A program made the translations under genes and the position numbers. Below the pieces are notes generated by a model. It had not been told where the DNA came from, made no database searches, and worked only from the letters and a program-made list of their open reading frames with translations. DNA of 45,001 bases from Labrenzia sp. DG1229. Its GTDB lineage: Bacteria > Pseudomonadota > Alphaproteobacteria > Rhizobiales > Stappiaceae. Shown one piece after another: positions 9,722 through 18,593 of this stretch. Location of the stretch: NCBI RefSeq assembly GCF_000521215.1, contig NZ_KI928925.1:118604-163604 (forward strand), written 5' to 3'. Each line of letters begins with the position of its first letter. Position 1 is the first letter of the stretch.

Positions 9722-10764
9722 CAGCGGGATGGTCCTTCCCGTTCTGACGATGCGGCCCACAGATTGACTTTTCCTTCCACCGTCGTGGCATCGATTTCCT
9801 GAAGTTCCGCTTCGGTGAAATCCATGTTTTTGACGACGGCGGCGCAATCCCGCACCTGTTCGGCGCGGCTGGCACCGATCAGCGCCGTTGTGAGCCGGCC
9901 TTTGCGCAGTACCCAGGCAAGCGCCATCTGCGCCAGCGTTTGTCCGCGCTGCTCCGCCATTGCATTCAGAGCCCGGATCGCGTTCAGGGTCTCTTCGGTC
10001 AGGAAATCACTCTTGAGGGATTTTCCCTGGGTTGCACGGCTGCCCTCCGGAATGCCTTTCAGATACTTGCTGGTCAGCATTCCCTGGGCCAGGGGCGTAA
10101 AGGCAATGGAGCCGATACCGAGATCCTCGAGAGTATCGAGCAGTCCGTCCTCTTCCACCCATCTGTTGATCATCGAATAACTGGGTTGATGGATCAGGCA
10201 GGGCGTGCCGAGTTCCTTCAGGATTGCAGCGGCCTCCCGCGTCCGTTTGGAATTGTAGGACGAGATGCCGACATAAAGCGCGCGTCCGGAGCGAACGATG
10301 TGATCGAGCGCCATCATTGTCTCTTCAAGCGGCGTCTCAGGATCGAAACGATGGGAATAGAAGATGTCGACATAATCGAGTCCCATCCGCTTCAGTGACT
10401 GGTCGCAAGAGGCAATCAGATATTTCCGGCTGCCCCACTCGCCATAGGGCCCGGCCCACATGCCGTAACCGGCCTTGGACGATATGATCATTTCATCCCG
10501 GTACGGGGCGAAATCGGTTCGCATAAGGTCGCCGAAGGCTTCTTCCGCAGAACCGGGAGGGGGACCATAATTGTTTGCGAGGTCGAAATGGGTGATCCCG
10601 AGATCGAATGCGGTTCGCGCGATGTCACGCTTGCGTTCGTGCGGCGTGTCGCCTCCGAAATTGTGCCAGAGGCCGAGCGAGATCACCGGCAGTTTCAGGC
10701 CGGATCTTCCGCAGCGGCGATATTCCATGTGATCGTAACGTGCTTGCGCAGCTTGCCAGGTCAT
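9721..10764 (-). CDS. Aldo/keto reductase (YghZ-like)
   Basis: A 347-residue NADPH-dependent oxidoreductase with an (alpha/beta)8 barrel. The catalytic tetrad region is clear: D61 and Y66 in FDLANNYGPPPGSAEE, K97 in ISSKAGYG, and a histidine in YSHRFDPETP. The YGPPPGSAEE sequence and the GMWAGPYGEWGSRKYL insertion are typical of the YghZ/Kv-beta-like branch. The start overlaps the upstream Gfo/Idh gene by four bases (ATGA), and the end shares one base with the GH43 start. Its place in the sugar operon suggests it reduces or oxidises a sugar intermediate, but the substrate is inferred only from context. Confidence 0.92.
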   Translation of the reverse strand: MTWQAAQARYDHMEYRRCGRSGLKLPVISLGLWHNFGGDTPHERKRDIARTAFDLGITHFDLANNYGPPPGSAEEAFGDLMRTDFAPYRDEMIISSKAGYGMWAGPYGEWGSRKYLIASCDQSLKRMGLDYVDIFYSHRFDPETPLEETMMALDHIVRSGRALYVGISSYNSKRTREAAAILKELGTPCLIHQPSYSMINRWVEEDGLLDTLEDLGIGSIAFTPLAQGMLTSKYLKGIPEGSRATQGKSLKSDFLTEETLNAIRALNAMAEQRGQTLAQMALAWVLRKGRLTTALIGASRAEQVRDCAAVVKNMDFTEAELQEIDATTVEGKVNLWAASSEREGPSR

Positions 10765-11897
10765 AATGTCTCCGAATGAGCCAACAGGTCCCTCGCCGCT
10801 TGGGGATCAAGGGCCTCGGGACGGTCGCATGTGGTGAGAATATCCTTGTACTCACCTGTCTCGCCAGAGGCGAGTATGGATGTCATCACATCTACGACAT
10901 GGAGTGAGAATTCAAGCGAACACCGGTGGGGACGGCCTTGAAGGATTGCAAGTGCCATATCCGCGAGCCCGGCCGCACGGTAATTGGCATGAGGGCCGTC
11001 ATTGGCAATCGAAAACGGATGCTTCCAGTCTTCGGAAACAGTCACGAAACTGTCTTTTTCGGTCAGGCGCAATTCACCGCCGAAGAAATTCGGATCGGGA
11101 ACGTGAATCGTACCGTCCCGTCCATAAAGTTCCATATTTGAATGGCCGTGCTGCCAGACATCCCAGCTGGCGCAGTACGTCACCTGTGCACCGGAATGGA
11201 ACTGCAGGATTGAGTGGATTGTTGTCGGGGTTTCGACCTTGATCTTTTCGCCATGTCGCGGTTCTGAGGTGATGGTCCGGTAGTCCGATCCCGACATGCA
11301 CAAGGCGGTGACCCGTTTGACCGGCCCGAGCAGCTGAACCAGGTTGGACACGTAATAAGGCCCCAGGTCCAGGATCGGACCTCCGCCGGGCTTGAAGAAG
11401 AAGTCCGGATTCGGATGCCACATCTCCATGCCCGGACTTTGAACGAAACATGTCCCGGACGTCACGGCGCCAACGGAACCCTGGTCGATCAGATGCCTCG
11501 CAAGCTGGTGTGCACCACCCAGAAAAGTATCGGGTGCGGAGCCGACGCGCAGACCCTTTTCCCCTGCAAGGGTGGCAAGGGCCTGGCCTTCTTCGACACT
11601 CAGCACGAAGGGTTTTTCGGAATAGACGTGTTTGCCTGCTTCCAGAATTGTCCTGGACACCTCGAAATGCGCGGCAGGTACCGTCAGGTTGACGATGATG
11701 TCGATATCGTCTGCCGACAACAGGCCGTCCACGGTTTCTGCCCTGAGGTTGAATTCTTCGGCGCGCGCTTTTGCGGCGTCATCGTTTAGATCGGCGCAGG
11801 CACGCACCTCAATGCCCCGGAACAGAGGCGCCAGACGCATATAGGCAGCCGAAATATTTCCGCATCCAAGGATGCCGATACCAAGTTTGTCAGTCAT
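10761..11897 (-). CDS. Gfo/Idh/MocA family oxidoreductase
   Basis: A 378-residue NAD(P)-dependent dehydrogenase of the glucose-fructose oxidoreductase/inositol dehydrogenase family. The Rossmann fold opens with GILGCGNIS (8-16), followed by the family hallmark EKP (94-96, in YSEKPFVLS). The C-terminal alpha/beta domain contains GGGPILDLGPYYVSNL, with the usual active-site region. It sits between the isomerase at 11907 (nine-base gap) and the aldo/keto reductase (four-base overlap). A plausible role is oxidation of a sugar C-OH so that the neighbouring isomerases can act, as in other oxidise-then-cleave sugar pathways; that step is inferred. Confidence 0.92.
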   Translation of the reverse strand: MTDKLGIGILGCGNISAAYMRLAPLFRGIEVRACADLNDDAAKARAEEFNLRAETVDGLLSADDIDIIVNLTVPAAHFEVSRTILEAGKHVYSEKPFVLSVEEGQALATLAGEKGLRVGSAPDTFLGGAHQLARHLIDQGSVGAVTSGTCFVQSPGMEMWHPNPDFFFKPGGGPILDLGPYYVSNLVQLLGPVKRVTALCMSGSDYRTITSEPRHGEKIKVETPTTIHSILQFHSGAQVTYCASWDVWQHGHSNMELYGRDGTIHVPDPNFFGGELRLTEKDSFVTVSEDWKHPFSIANDGPHANYRAAGLADMALAILQGRPHRCSLEFSLHVVDVMTSILASGETGEYKDILTTCDRPEALDPQAARDLLAHSETL

Positions 11898-11906
11898 TTT
11901 TCGTCC

Positions 11907-12653
11907 TTAGAATCTCTGAAATGTCTCGATCGAGCGGCTGGCGAAGCGTTCGAAGTCCGACGGGTTGTCGTGTTCCATGACAAACAGGTCGACACCGATG
12001 TTGCGCAGGGCCGCGGTGAGCGTCTTCCAGTCCATGACGCCATAGCCGACATCGGCCCAGCCATCCTCGTCAATGCACTCGTCCTCGGGGGCAATATCCT
12101 TCACGTGCGCCGTGGTGATGCGCTCGGCATACCGGTCGATCCAGGCGAGCGGATCCTGTCCCCCTCTGACAATCCAGGCGATATCCGCTTCCCATTCGAT
12201 GGATGGGGCACTTTGAAGAAGAATGTCCATCGGAAGGCGACCGTCCGCACAGGCAGCAAATTCGAAATCGTGATTGTGCCAGCCGAACCGCAATCCCGCA
12301 TCGCGGACCCGCTTGCCGATGTCTTCAAGCCGTTTCCCGACAGATGTCCAGGCGTCCGCGTCGGCGACCCGTTGTTCCGGGGGGAGGGCCGGACAGTACA
12401 ATCGCTTCATACCGAGCGTTTCGGCGGTCGCCACCACGGTGCCAAGATCGTCTTCGAATTGCTCGAGCGGGAAGAAATGCCCGGAAGGCATAGCCAGGCC
12501 ATGCTTGTCGAGAAGCGCCTTGAAAGCGGCAGCATCTTCATAGTTGCCGCCAAAGCCCTCAACCTGCGTGTATCCAAGGTTGGAAAGATGCCTGAGCACA
12601 TTGTCCCAGGGTGAGAAATTGCGGGCGGAATAGAGTTGAAATGAAACGTCCAT
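11907..12653 (-). CDS. Sugar phosphate isomerase/epimerase (short TIM-barrel paralogue)
   Basis: A 248-residue member of the xylose-isomerase-like TIM-barrel superfamily. The start chosen is the ATG at 12653 (MDVSFQLYSARNF), preceded by an AGGAC Shine-Dalgarno; the frame continues upstream into the MalK-type gene without a ribosome site. Motifs include VEGFGGNYED, GWHNHDFEF, WEADIAWIVRGG and the metal-binding TTAHVKDI. It belongs to the same operon as the longer paralogue at 7027-8082, so the pathway uses two isomerase or epimerase steps, or a dehydratase-like reaction of this fold. The substrate is unknown. Confidence 0.87.
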   Translation of the reverse strand: MDVSFQLYSARNFSPWDNVLRHLSNLGYTQVEGFGGNYEDAAAFKALLDKHGLAMPSGHFFPLEQFEDDLGTVVATAETLGMKRLYCPALPPEQRVADADAWTSVGKRLEDIGKRVRDAGLRFGWHNHDFEFAACADGRLPMDILLQSAPSIEWEADIAWIVRGGQDPLAWIDRYAERITTAHVKDIAPEDECIDEDGWADVGYGVMDWKTLTAALRNIGVDLFVMEHDNPSDFERFASRSIETFQRF

Positions 12654-12684
12654 GACTGTTGTCCTGAAGGTTGGAAGAATTCTG

Positions 12685-13779
12685 TCAGATGCGGTTTTCA
12701 CTTGATTTGTCGAAGAGATTGGCGCGTGCAGGATCAAAGCCGACGGTCACGCTGTCTCCGTCGCGCACGGGAGCCTGTCCGTCCATTCGAACCCATAAAG
12801 CGCGGTCGGCCACAGCAACGCGGGCAAGGGTATCCGAACCCAGTGGCTCAACCAGTTCCACACGACCGTTCAGACGGATTGCGGCGGTGTCTGCCTCGGT
12901 CCCGGTAACCATGTGTTCCGGGCGGATCCCGAACCATGCAGGTCCCTGCACGGGTGTACCATTCCGGAATTCGTATCCCTCGAGCGGAAAGAACTGGTCA
13001 CCGGTGGAAAATCTCAAGCCGTCGCCGCCCACGATGTCACCTTCAAAGAAGTTCATCGTGGGGGAGCCGATGAATTCGGCAACATATTTGTTGGCAGGCC
13101 GGTTATAGATTTCGTTCGGCGAATCGAGCTGCAGGATCTGGCCGCCGCGCATGATGGCGATGCGGTCGGCAAGTGTCATGGCTTCGATCTGGTCATGGGT
13201 GACGTAGATCATCGTGTTGCTGAGCTTCTGGTGAAGTTGCTTGATTTCGACCCTCAGGTCCGCCCGAAGCTTTGCATCGAGATTGGACAGGGGTTCGTCA
13301 AACAGAAAGACATCCGCGTCACGCACCAGTGCCCGCCCGATCGCGGCTCTCTGGCGCTGGCCGCCGGATAGAGCCGCTGGCTTGCGGCTCAGGAGAGGTT
13401 CGATCTGCAGGACTTTCGCTGCCCGGTTGACCCGTTCCTCGATTTCCGCTTTCGGCAGGCCGGCATTCTTGAGGCCGAAGCTGAGATTTCCGGCAACCGT
13501 CATCTGCGGATAAAGCGCATAGCTTTGAAACACCATACCGATACCGCGCTCGGATGGTTCTTCCCAGGTCACGTTCCGCCCGCCGATGAAGATCTGTCCG
13601 TCCGAGACATCGAGAAGTCCGGCGATACAGTTCAGCAGCGTGGATTTGCCGCAACCGGAAGATCCGAGCAGGACAAGGAATTCGCCCTGCCCGACATCCA
13701 GGTTGAGATCCTTCAGGACATCGAGGGCCCCGAAGCTCAGGGCGAGGTTCTTGATGGATATGCTTTGGTTGGTTTCCAT
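12685..13779 (-). CDS. Sugar ABC transporter ATP-binding protein (MalK/UgpC type)
   Basis: A 364-residue ATPase that drives the carbohydrate importer formed with the two upstream permeases. Visible motifs are Walker A GSSGCGKST (39-47), the Q-loop in GMVFQSYALYP, the LSGGQ signature (137-141), Walker B FLFDEPLSNLD and the H-loop YVTHDQ. The C-terminal TOBE/OB regulatory domain follows after residue about 235 (FIGSPTMNFFEG, WFGIRPEHM), as in MsmK/UgpC-type multi-sugar ATPases. The gene lies 11 bases after the MalG-type permease, and its ATG at 13779 is preceded by GGAG. Confidence 0.95.
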   Translation of the reverse strand: METNQSISIKNLALSFGALDVLKDLNLDVGQGEFLVLLGSSGCGKSTLLNCIAGLLDVSDGQIFIGGRNVTWEEPSERGIGMVFQSYALYPQMTVAGNLSFGLKNAGLPKAEIEERVNRAAKVLQIEPLLSRKPAALSGGQRQRAAIGRALVRDADVFLFDEPLSNLDAKLRADLRVEIKQLHQKLSNTMIYVTHDQIEAMTLADRIAIMRGGQILQLDSPNEIYNRPANKYVAEFIGSPTMNFFEGDIVGGDGLRFSTGDQFFPLEGYEFRNGTPVQGPAWFGIRPEHMVTGTEADTAAIRLNGRVELVEPLGSDTLARVAVADRALWVRMDGQAPVRDGDSVTVGFDPARANLFDKSSENRI

Positions 13780-13790
13780 GGAGCGTCTCC

Positions 13791-14729
13791 TCAGCCTTTC
13801 ACGGCGCCGGCGGCAATGCCGCGGACAAAGAGTTTGCCGGAGATGAAATAGATGGTGAGCGGAACAAGGCCGGTGAGGATCGTTGCCGCCATGTTGACGT
13901 TGTATTCCTTCACACCCTGTGTCGAGTTGACGATATTGTTGAGCTGAACCGTCATCGGATAGAGGTCCGGCTTGGTGTAGATGACACCGAACAGGAAATC
14001 GTTCCAGATACCGGTCACCTGCAGGATCATCGCGACTACGAAGATCGGCAGGCTCATGGGCACCATGATCCGGAAATAGATGCCCCAGAAACCGGCACCG
14101 TCGACACGGGCCGCCTTGAACAGTTCCTGCGGCACGGACGCGAAGTAGTTCCGGAACAGCAGCGTCAGGATCGGCATTCCGAAGATCGTGTGCACGATCA
14201 CCAGTCCTGTCAGGCTGCCGTAAAGACCGACTTCCCGCAGCATGATGACGATCGGGTAAATCATCACCTGATAGGGAATGAACGCGCCAACGATCAGGAT
14301 TGTGAAGAAGGTTTCGGAACCCTTGAAGCGCCAGTTCGCAAGTGCATAGCCATTGACGGACGCGATGGCGATGGAAAGCAGGACAGAGGGTATGAGGATC
14401 CTCACGGAATTGAAGAAGCCTCTTGAAAGGCCGTCACAGTTCAACCCGGTACAGGCCTCCGCCCAGGCTTTCACCCAGGGTTGGAAGGTGATCTCGACAG
14501 GCGGTGAGAAGATGTTGCCAAGACGGATTTCCGGCATGCCTTTCAGCGATGTCACGATCATCACGTAAAGAGGCAGCATGTAATACAGCGACACCATGAT
14601 CAGCGTGCCGTAGATCATGATGTTCCGGCGCGACAGTACTGTGCGCGGTTTCGGTCCGCGCGGTCCGGTCATCTCTTGCGAGACTGGGGAGACCTGGACG
14701 TCGGCGGAGGCTCTGGTCACGTTACCCAC
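13791..14729 (-). CDS. Carbohydrate ABC transporter permease (MalG/AraQ type)
   Basis: A 312-residue inner-membrane protein of the MalG branch, with about six transmembrane segments after an unusually long, proline-rich cytoplasmic N-tail of some 35 residues. The first helix begins IMIYGTLIMVSLYYMLPLYVM and is followed by the typical TSLK periplasmic start. The EAA loop that contacts the ATPase is seen as VPQELFKAARVDGAGFWGIYFRIMVPMSLP (split by the family Gly). It overlaps the MalF-type gene by eight bases, so expression is coupled. Confidence 0.94.
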   Translation of the reverse strand: MGNVTRASADVQVSPVSQEMTGPRGPKPRTVLSRRNIMIYGTLIMVSLYYMLPLYVMIVTSLKGMPEIRLGNIFSPPVEITFQPWVKAWAEACTGLNCDGLSRGFFNSVRILIPSVLLSIAIASVNGYALANWRFKGSETFFTILIVGAFIPYQVMIYPIVIMLREVGLYGSLTGLVIVHTIFGMPILTLLFRNYFASVPQELFKAARVDGAGFWGIYFRIMVPMSLPIFVVAMILQVTGIWNDFLFGVIYTKPDLYPMTVQLNNIVNSTQGVKEYNVNMAATILTGLVPLTIYFISGKLFVRGIAAGAVKG

Positions 14730-15615
14730 GGCGCTTTCCTCCGAATTCGAGATAGGCCCAGGGAACGACGATCACGATGACCGTAAGAAGCATCATGGTC
14801 GAAGCGGCAAATCCCTGTCCAAGGTTCTGCGATAGAAACATCGCGTCATAGACATATTTTGCTGGAACTTCAGAGGCGATGCCGGGCCCGCCACCTGTTT
14901 GCGCGACCACCAGATCGTAGACCTTGATGATGCCTGACGCGATCAGAACGATGGCGGTAATGAAAATGCCTCGCATCATCGGAATGATGATGAAGATGTA
15001 GGTCTTCCACATCGGAATGCCGTCGATCTTGGCAGCTTTCCAGATGTCTTCGTCGATACCGCGCAGACCGGCAAGCATGAGACACATGATCAGTCCAGTG
15101 CCCTGCCAAAGGCCGGCGATGAGGATGCCGTAAATCACGATGTCTGGATTGTAGAGAGGGTCGAAAGAGAAGTTTTCCCAACCGAGATTGCGCACGACTT
15201 GCTGAATACCGAAATCCGGATTGAGGATCCACTGCCATGCAAGTCCGGTGACGATGAAACTCAAGGCGAATGGATAAAGCAGCAGCGTTCGGAATGTGTC
15301 TTCGAATCTGATCTTCTGGTCGAGCAGAGCCGCCAGGACAAAACCGATAAGAAGGGAAAAGATCAGGGAGAAGGCACCGTAGATGGCAAGATTTTCAATG
15401 GAAATCAGCCATTTGCTGCTGCTCCACAACCGTTCGTATTGTGCGAAGCCGACGAACTTCTCCTTGGGGAGAAGCTTCGAGCTGGTGAACGAGTAGAGCA
15501 CCGTCCACGCTGTTCCGCCAATGAAAACAACAAGTGCGGTCATGATCATGGGGATCGCGGCTATCTTGGCACTCAGGTTCCTGTGCCATCTTGCTGGACC
15601 CGTTGCTGCGGCCAT
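14722..15615 (-). CDS. Carbohydrate ABC transporter permease (MalF/UgpA type)
   Basis: A 297-residue membrane protein with six predicted transmembrane helices. The EAA-type cytoplasmic loop reads IDEDIWKAAKIDGIPMWKTYIFIIIPMM, which docks onto the MalK-type ATPase. The short N-terminus and the absence of a large periplasmic loop make it UgpA/LacF-like rather than a true MalF. It begins 135 bases after the binding-protein gene, and the spacer carries two strong hairpins that probably lower expression of the membrane subunits relative to the binding protein. Confidence 0.94.
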   Translation of the reverse strand: MAAATGPARWHRNLSAKIAAIPMIMTALVVFIGGTAWTVLYSFTSSKLLPKEKFVGFAQYERLWSSSKWLISIENLAIYGAFSLIFSLLIGFVLAALLDQKIRFEDTFRTLLLYPFALSFIVTGLAWQWILNPDFGIQQVVRNLGWENFSFDPLYNPDIVIYGILIAGLWQGTGLIMCLMLAGLRGIDEDIWKAAKIDGIPMWKTYIFIIIPMMRGIFITAIVLIASGIIKVYDLVVAQTGGGPGIASEVPAKYVYDAMFLSQNLGQGFAASTMMLLTVIVIVVPWAYLEFGGKRRG

Positions 15616-15662
15616 GTTGCTGTGTCCTTGTCGAAGAAGTCTTGCGGCGCTCGCTCGGCTTA

Positions 15663-15688
15663 CCCTGCGCGCAGGAATGCGCGCAGGG
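15663..15688 (-). other. Perfect 11-bp intercistronic stem-loop
   Basis: CCCTGCGCGCA (15663-15673) and TGCGCGCAGGG (15678-15688) are exact complements around a GGAA loop (TTCC on the transcribed minus strand). It lies between the binding-protein stop and the first permease start, with no T-tract. Such structures commonly block 3' exonucleases and raise the amount of binding-protein message. Confidence 0.7.
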
Positions 15689-15697
15689 CTGGAGGAC

Positions 15698-15736
15698 GCC
15701 GCCCGGGCGAGACATGACGACGACTGTCCGGGCGGC
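15698..15736 (-). other. Second intercistronic hairpin, 9-bp GC stem
   Basis: GCCGCCCGG (15698-15706) pairs perfectly with CCGGGCGGC (15728-15736) around a 21-base loop. It lies about 15 bases beyond the stop of the binding-protein gene and immediately before the 11-bp hairpin in the direction of transcription. No T-run follows, so a processing or RNA-stability element is more likely than a full terminator. Confidence 0.55.
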
Positions 15737-15750
15737 GGAGCGCCCCGGGG

Positions 15751-16983
15751 TCAGTCGGCGCTGCTGATGATGGACGCGAACTGCGCCTGTGCATCTTCGG
15801 CTGACATTTCCGGGTTGTTGAAGAACTCGACAAAGAGATCGTTGACCTGCTGGTTGCTGTCTGCCGACATCAGCTGGTCAGTGCCTGGAATGATGTTGCC
15901 CTTGGCCAGAATGTCCAGGCCCTTGCGCATACAGTCATTTGCCGCTGAAAGGTCCACATCTCCACGAACAGGAAGGGAGCCCTTTTTCAGGTTGAATGCC
16001 ACTTGGGTCTCTGGAGAGATCATCACTTTGGCAAGTTCGCCTTGCGCTTTGGTAATGGCCTCGTCGCCGACTTTCGGGAAGTAGAAAGCGTCGCCGCCTG
16101 TCTGAATTACCTCATTGACACCGAGGCCTGGCAGACAGGTGTAGTCCTTGCCGGCGACCTGATCGGCGACCTGGAACTCGCCCTGCGCCCAGTCACCCAT
16201 GATCTGTCCGCCAGCCTTGCCTGTTATCACCAGATTGGTGGCATCGTTCCAGGCCTGGACATTGGAATCCTTGGCAAGATCCCGCGCTGTGGCCGCGGCT
16301 TGGAAAACTTTCGTCAACTCGGGACCGGCTGCAAGCTCTGCATCCTTGTCTCCGAATACCTTTGTGTATGTTTCCGGGCCCGCCAAGGCGGTCAGAAGGG
16401 TCTGGAACGCCAGCGTTGTCTGCCAGGGCTGCTGACCCATTGCCAGCGGTACGATACCGGCTTCCTGAAGTTTGGGCGCAGCGGCGACAAATTCTTCCCA
16501 ATTGGTCGGAACGGCCAGGCCATTGTCCTCAAATGCTGAATTGTTCAGCCAAAGCCATTGCGGTGAGTGAATGTTGACCGGCACGCAGTAGATTCGGCCA
16601 TCAAGCGTGCAGCTGTCGAGCAGGGAGGACGGAAAGACGATTTCCTTCCAGTTGCCTTCTTCCGCGATGTCTGTGAGGTCGCGCATCAGGCCGGCCTCGA
16701 CGAGTTCTTCAGCCTGCCGGCCATGGTTGAATTGAGTGGCTGCCATCGGATCGCCACCTGTAATGCGGCTGATCATGATGGGTCGTGCGGTGCCGCCGGA
16801 ACCTGCAATCGCTCCGTCAACCCATTTGTTTCCGGTCGCGTCAAAAGCCTTGGCGAATTCCGCAACTGCTGCAGCTTCGCCGCCGGATGTCCACCAATGT
16901 GTCACCTCAAGATCGGTCGCCTGTGCAGCTGTCGCGGCACAAAGGGCCGTGGATGCGGCAAAAACTACGCGTAATGCTTTCAT
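15751..16983 (-). CDS. Sugar ABC transporter substrate-binding protein
   Basis: A 410-residue periplasmic protein of solute-binding family 1. A cleavable signal peptide is evident (MKALRVVFAASTALCAATAAQA, mature start near T23). The mature part begins LEVTHWWTSGGEAAAVAEFAKAF, the classic opening of MalE/UgpB/AraN-type proteins. Trp-rich segments such as PVNIHSPQWLWLNN and MGDWAQGEFQ are typical sugar-stacking and hinge regions. It is the first gene of the operon and has a strong GGGAGGA ribosome site just before the ATG at 16983. The upstream spacer holds two LacI-type operators, so induction by the imported sugar or its product is expected. The ligand is probably an oligosaccharide handled by the GH43 enzyme, which is an inference from context. 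Confidence 0.94.
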   Translation of the reverse strand: MKALRVVFAASTALCAATAAQATDLEVTHWWTSGGEAAAVAEFAKAFDATGNKWVDGAIAGSGGTARPIMISRITGGDPMAATQFNHGRQAEELVEAGLMRDLTDIAEEGNWKEIVFPSSLLDSCTLDGRIYCVPVNIHSPQWLWLNNSAFEDNGLAVPTNWEEFVAAAPKLQEAGIVPLAMGQQPWQTTLAFQTLLTALAGPETYTKVFGDKDAELAAGPELTKVFQAAATARDLAKDSNVQAWNDATNLVITGKAGGQIMGDWAQGEFQVADQVAGKDYTCLPGLGVNEVIQTGGDAFYFPKVGDEAITKAQGELAKVMISPETQVAFNLKKGSLPVRGDVDLSAANDCMRKGLDILAKGNIIPGTDQLMSADSNQQVNDLFVEFFNNPEMSAEDAQAQFASIISSAD

Positions 16984-17045
16984 GTTGTCCTCCCATCGAA
17001 CCCAGATTGTTCGAATGTCCTAACGATGTTGCGTTTCTTGCGCTT

Positions 17046-17059
17046 TGTAATCGATTACA
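17046..17059. promoter_or_regulatory. LacI-family operator 1 (TGTAATCGATTACA)
   Basis: A perfect 14-bp palindrome in the divergent spacer, 63 bases upstream of the binding-protein ATG. The central CG with flanking A/T symmetry is the usual design of LacI/GalR operators. The same word recurs at 17077, with centres 31 bp apart, about three helical turns. Confidence 0.82.
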
Positions 17060-17076
17060 TATTGTTGTATACTTTG

Positions 17077-17090
17077 TGTAATCGATTACA
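17077..17090. promoter_or_regulatory. LacI-family operator 2 (TGTAATCGATTACA)
   Basis: An exact second copy of the 14-bp palindrome, 77 bases before the regulator's start codon. Two in-phase copies in a divergent spacer suggest cooperative or two-promoter control, with the adjacent LacI protein repressing both the sugar operon and itself. Confidence 0.82.
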
Positions 17091-17167
17091 TTTATCATTC
17101 GCGGGAAACGGCTCTGTGTCAACCCGGAATGTGAATAAAGAGAAAAACAGGCGCTCCGGAGAAGGTT

Positions 17168-18196
17168 TTGGTACAGAAAAACGTACGCATACGCGATGTT
17201 GCAAGACAGGCAGGTGTATCAACAGCGACGGTGAGCCGGGCGTTGACGACCCCGGATCTTTTGGCAGAAGCAACGCGCGAAAATGTGTTTGCCGCGATAC
17301 GGGCAACGGGCTACCGGGTCAACAAGGCGGCGCGAACCTTGAGAACCCGACAGGCCGGGGCGGTACTCGTACTGGTCCCAAATCTTGGCAACCCGTTCTT
17401 TTCCCGTATCCTGGCAGGTATCAGCGCGCGATTGGGAGATCGCGACACGTCAGTTCTGATCGCCGATACAATGAATCGCGTGGCCACCGGCAAGTCCCTG
17501 GTCGACTATTTTCTCGATTCCCAGATCGACGGAATGATCTGTCTGGATGGAGGACTGCCGGAAAACGACCTGCAGCAGTTTCGGGACAACGGCCTTGCCG
17601 ACAGGATAGTATTTGCCTGTGAATGGGTGCAAAACACCGATTTGCCATCGGTTCGGAGCGACAATATCCAGGGCGCCCGACTGGCGGTTCGCCACCTTTA
17701 CGAGCTTGGACATCGGAAGATTGCCCACGTGACCGGCCCGCTCGATAACGTTCTGACACATGCAAGACGCGAAGGAATGTTGATCGAGCGGGGAAGGCTG
17801 GAGCTGCCGGCACGTGATGAATGGATTATCCGCGGCGACTTCTCGTTGGAATCCGGACGCGAGGCCGCAGAAGAAATCATCCGTATGGAAAACCGGCCCA
17901 CCGCCGTGTTCTGTGCGTCGGACCAGGTCGCCTTCGGACTGATGTCCACCCTGACAGCCAGGGGGCTCAGGGTTCCGGAAGACATATCTGTCATAGGTTT
18001 CGATGACATCGAGCTTTCCGACTTCTACGTTCCATCCCTGACGACCATCCGTCAGGACCGGCACGCCCTCGGCACCAGGGCGGCATCGCTGCTTCTGGAG
18101 TGTATCGATCCCCAATCTACAGCGGATGGTCACAGGAAAACCCCGGTTATTGTCGATGTTGAACTCATCGTTCGTCACAGCACTGCAATGGCATGA
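17168..18196 (+). CDS. LacI family transcriptional regulator
   Basis: A 342-residue DNA-binding repressor. The N-terminal helix-turn-helix and hinge region reads IRDVARQAGVSTATVSRAL (8-26), followed by the periplasmic-binding-protein-like effector domain (GAVLVLVPNLGNPFFS, SVIGFDDIELSDFYVPSLTTI). The start is a TTG at 17168: the frame has a stop at 17132, no ATG or GTG lies between them, and GGAG at 17158 is correctly spaced for TTG. It is divergent from the sugar operon and faces two identical palindromes that are its probable operators. The effector is expected to be a sugar from the operon's pathway. Confidence 0.93.
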   Translation: MVQKNVRIRDVARQAGVSTATVSRALTTPDLLAEATRENVFAAIRATGYRVNKAARTLRTRQAGAVLVLVPNLGNPFFSRILAGISARLGDRDTSVLIADTMNRVATGKSLVDYFLDSQIDGMICLDGGLPENDLQQFRDNGLADRIVFACEWVQNTDLPSVRSDNIQGARLAVRHLYELGHRKIAHVTGPLDNVLTHARREGMLIERGRLELPARDEWIIRGDFSLESGREAAEEIIRMENRPTAVFCASDQVAFGLMSTLTARGLRVPEDISVIGFDDIELSDFYVPSLTTIRQDRHALGTRAASLLLECIDPQSTADGHRKTPVIVDVELIVRHSTAMA

Positions 18197-18584
18197 ACGG
18201 TTTGATCCTTGCGACGAGGCAGCCTCCGGTTGCGGCAAGTCAGGAAAAAGGTACGACGGGCGGGTGGAATTGGACCCGGGAGCTGAAACTCGAGCCGTTC
18301 GGAAGTGTTCCCCGGCTTGAGCAGTCAGATTGCAAGGAGTAACTCTCGGTCGATCGGCACATTGTCAAATTTTGCCCTGTTGAAGTTGATTGCATTTTGC
18401 AGCACGCGATAGGAAATTATTGCCGATGGGAAATAATATACATTATAAAGTTGTGATGAAGTTGTATTGGGCTTCGTATTTATTGCATTCACTAATTATG
18501 ACAACATGTTAATTGTAAAATTTATCGGTACTTTAGTTTTTAATTAACTTGGAGAAGGCACTCTGTTCGTCAAAATAACCATGG
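18197..18584. other. Intergenic region, no gene recognised
   Basis: 388 bases between the regulator and the PstS-like gene. The first third is GC-rich like the neighbouring coding DNA. From about 18360 it becomes clearly AT-rich, with several TATAAT-like words (for example around 18430-18445), which suits a promoter region for the downstream pair. No open frame, tRNA or strong terminator hairpin was found. Confidence 0.5.
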
Positions 18585-18593
18585 GTGGTCGAA

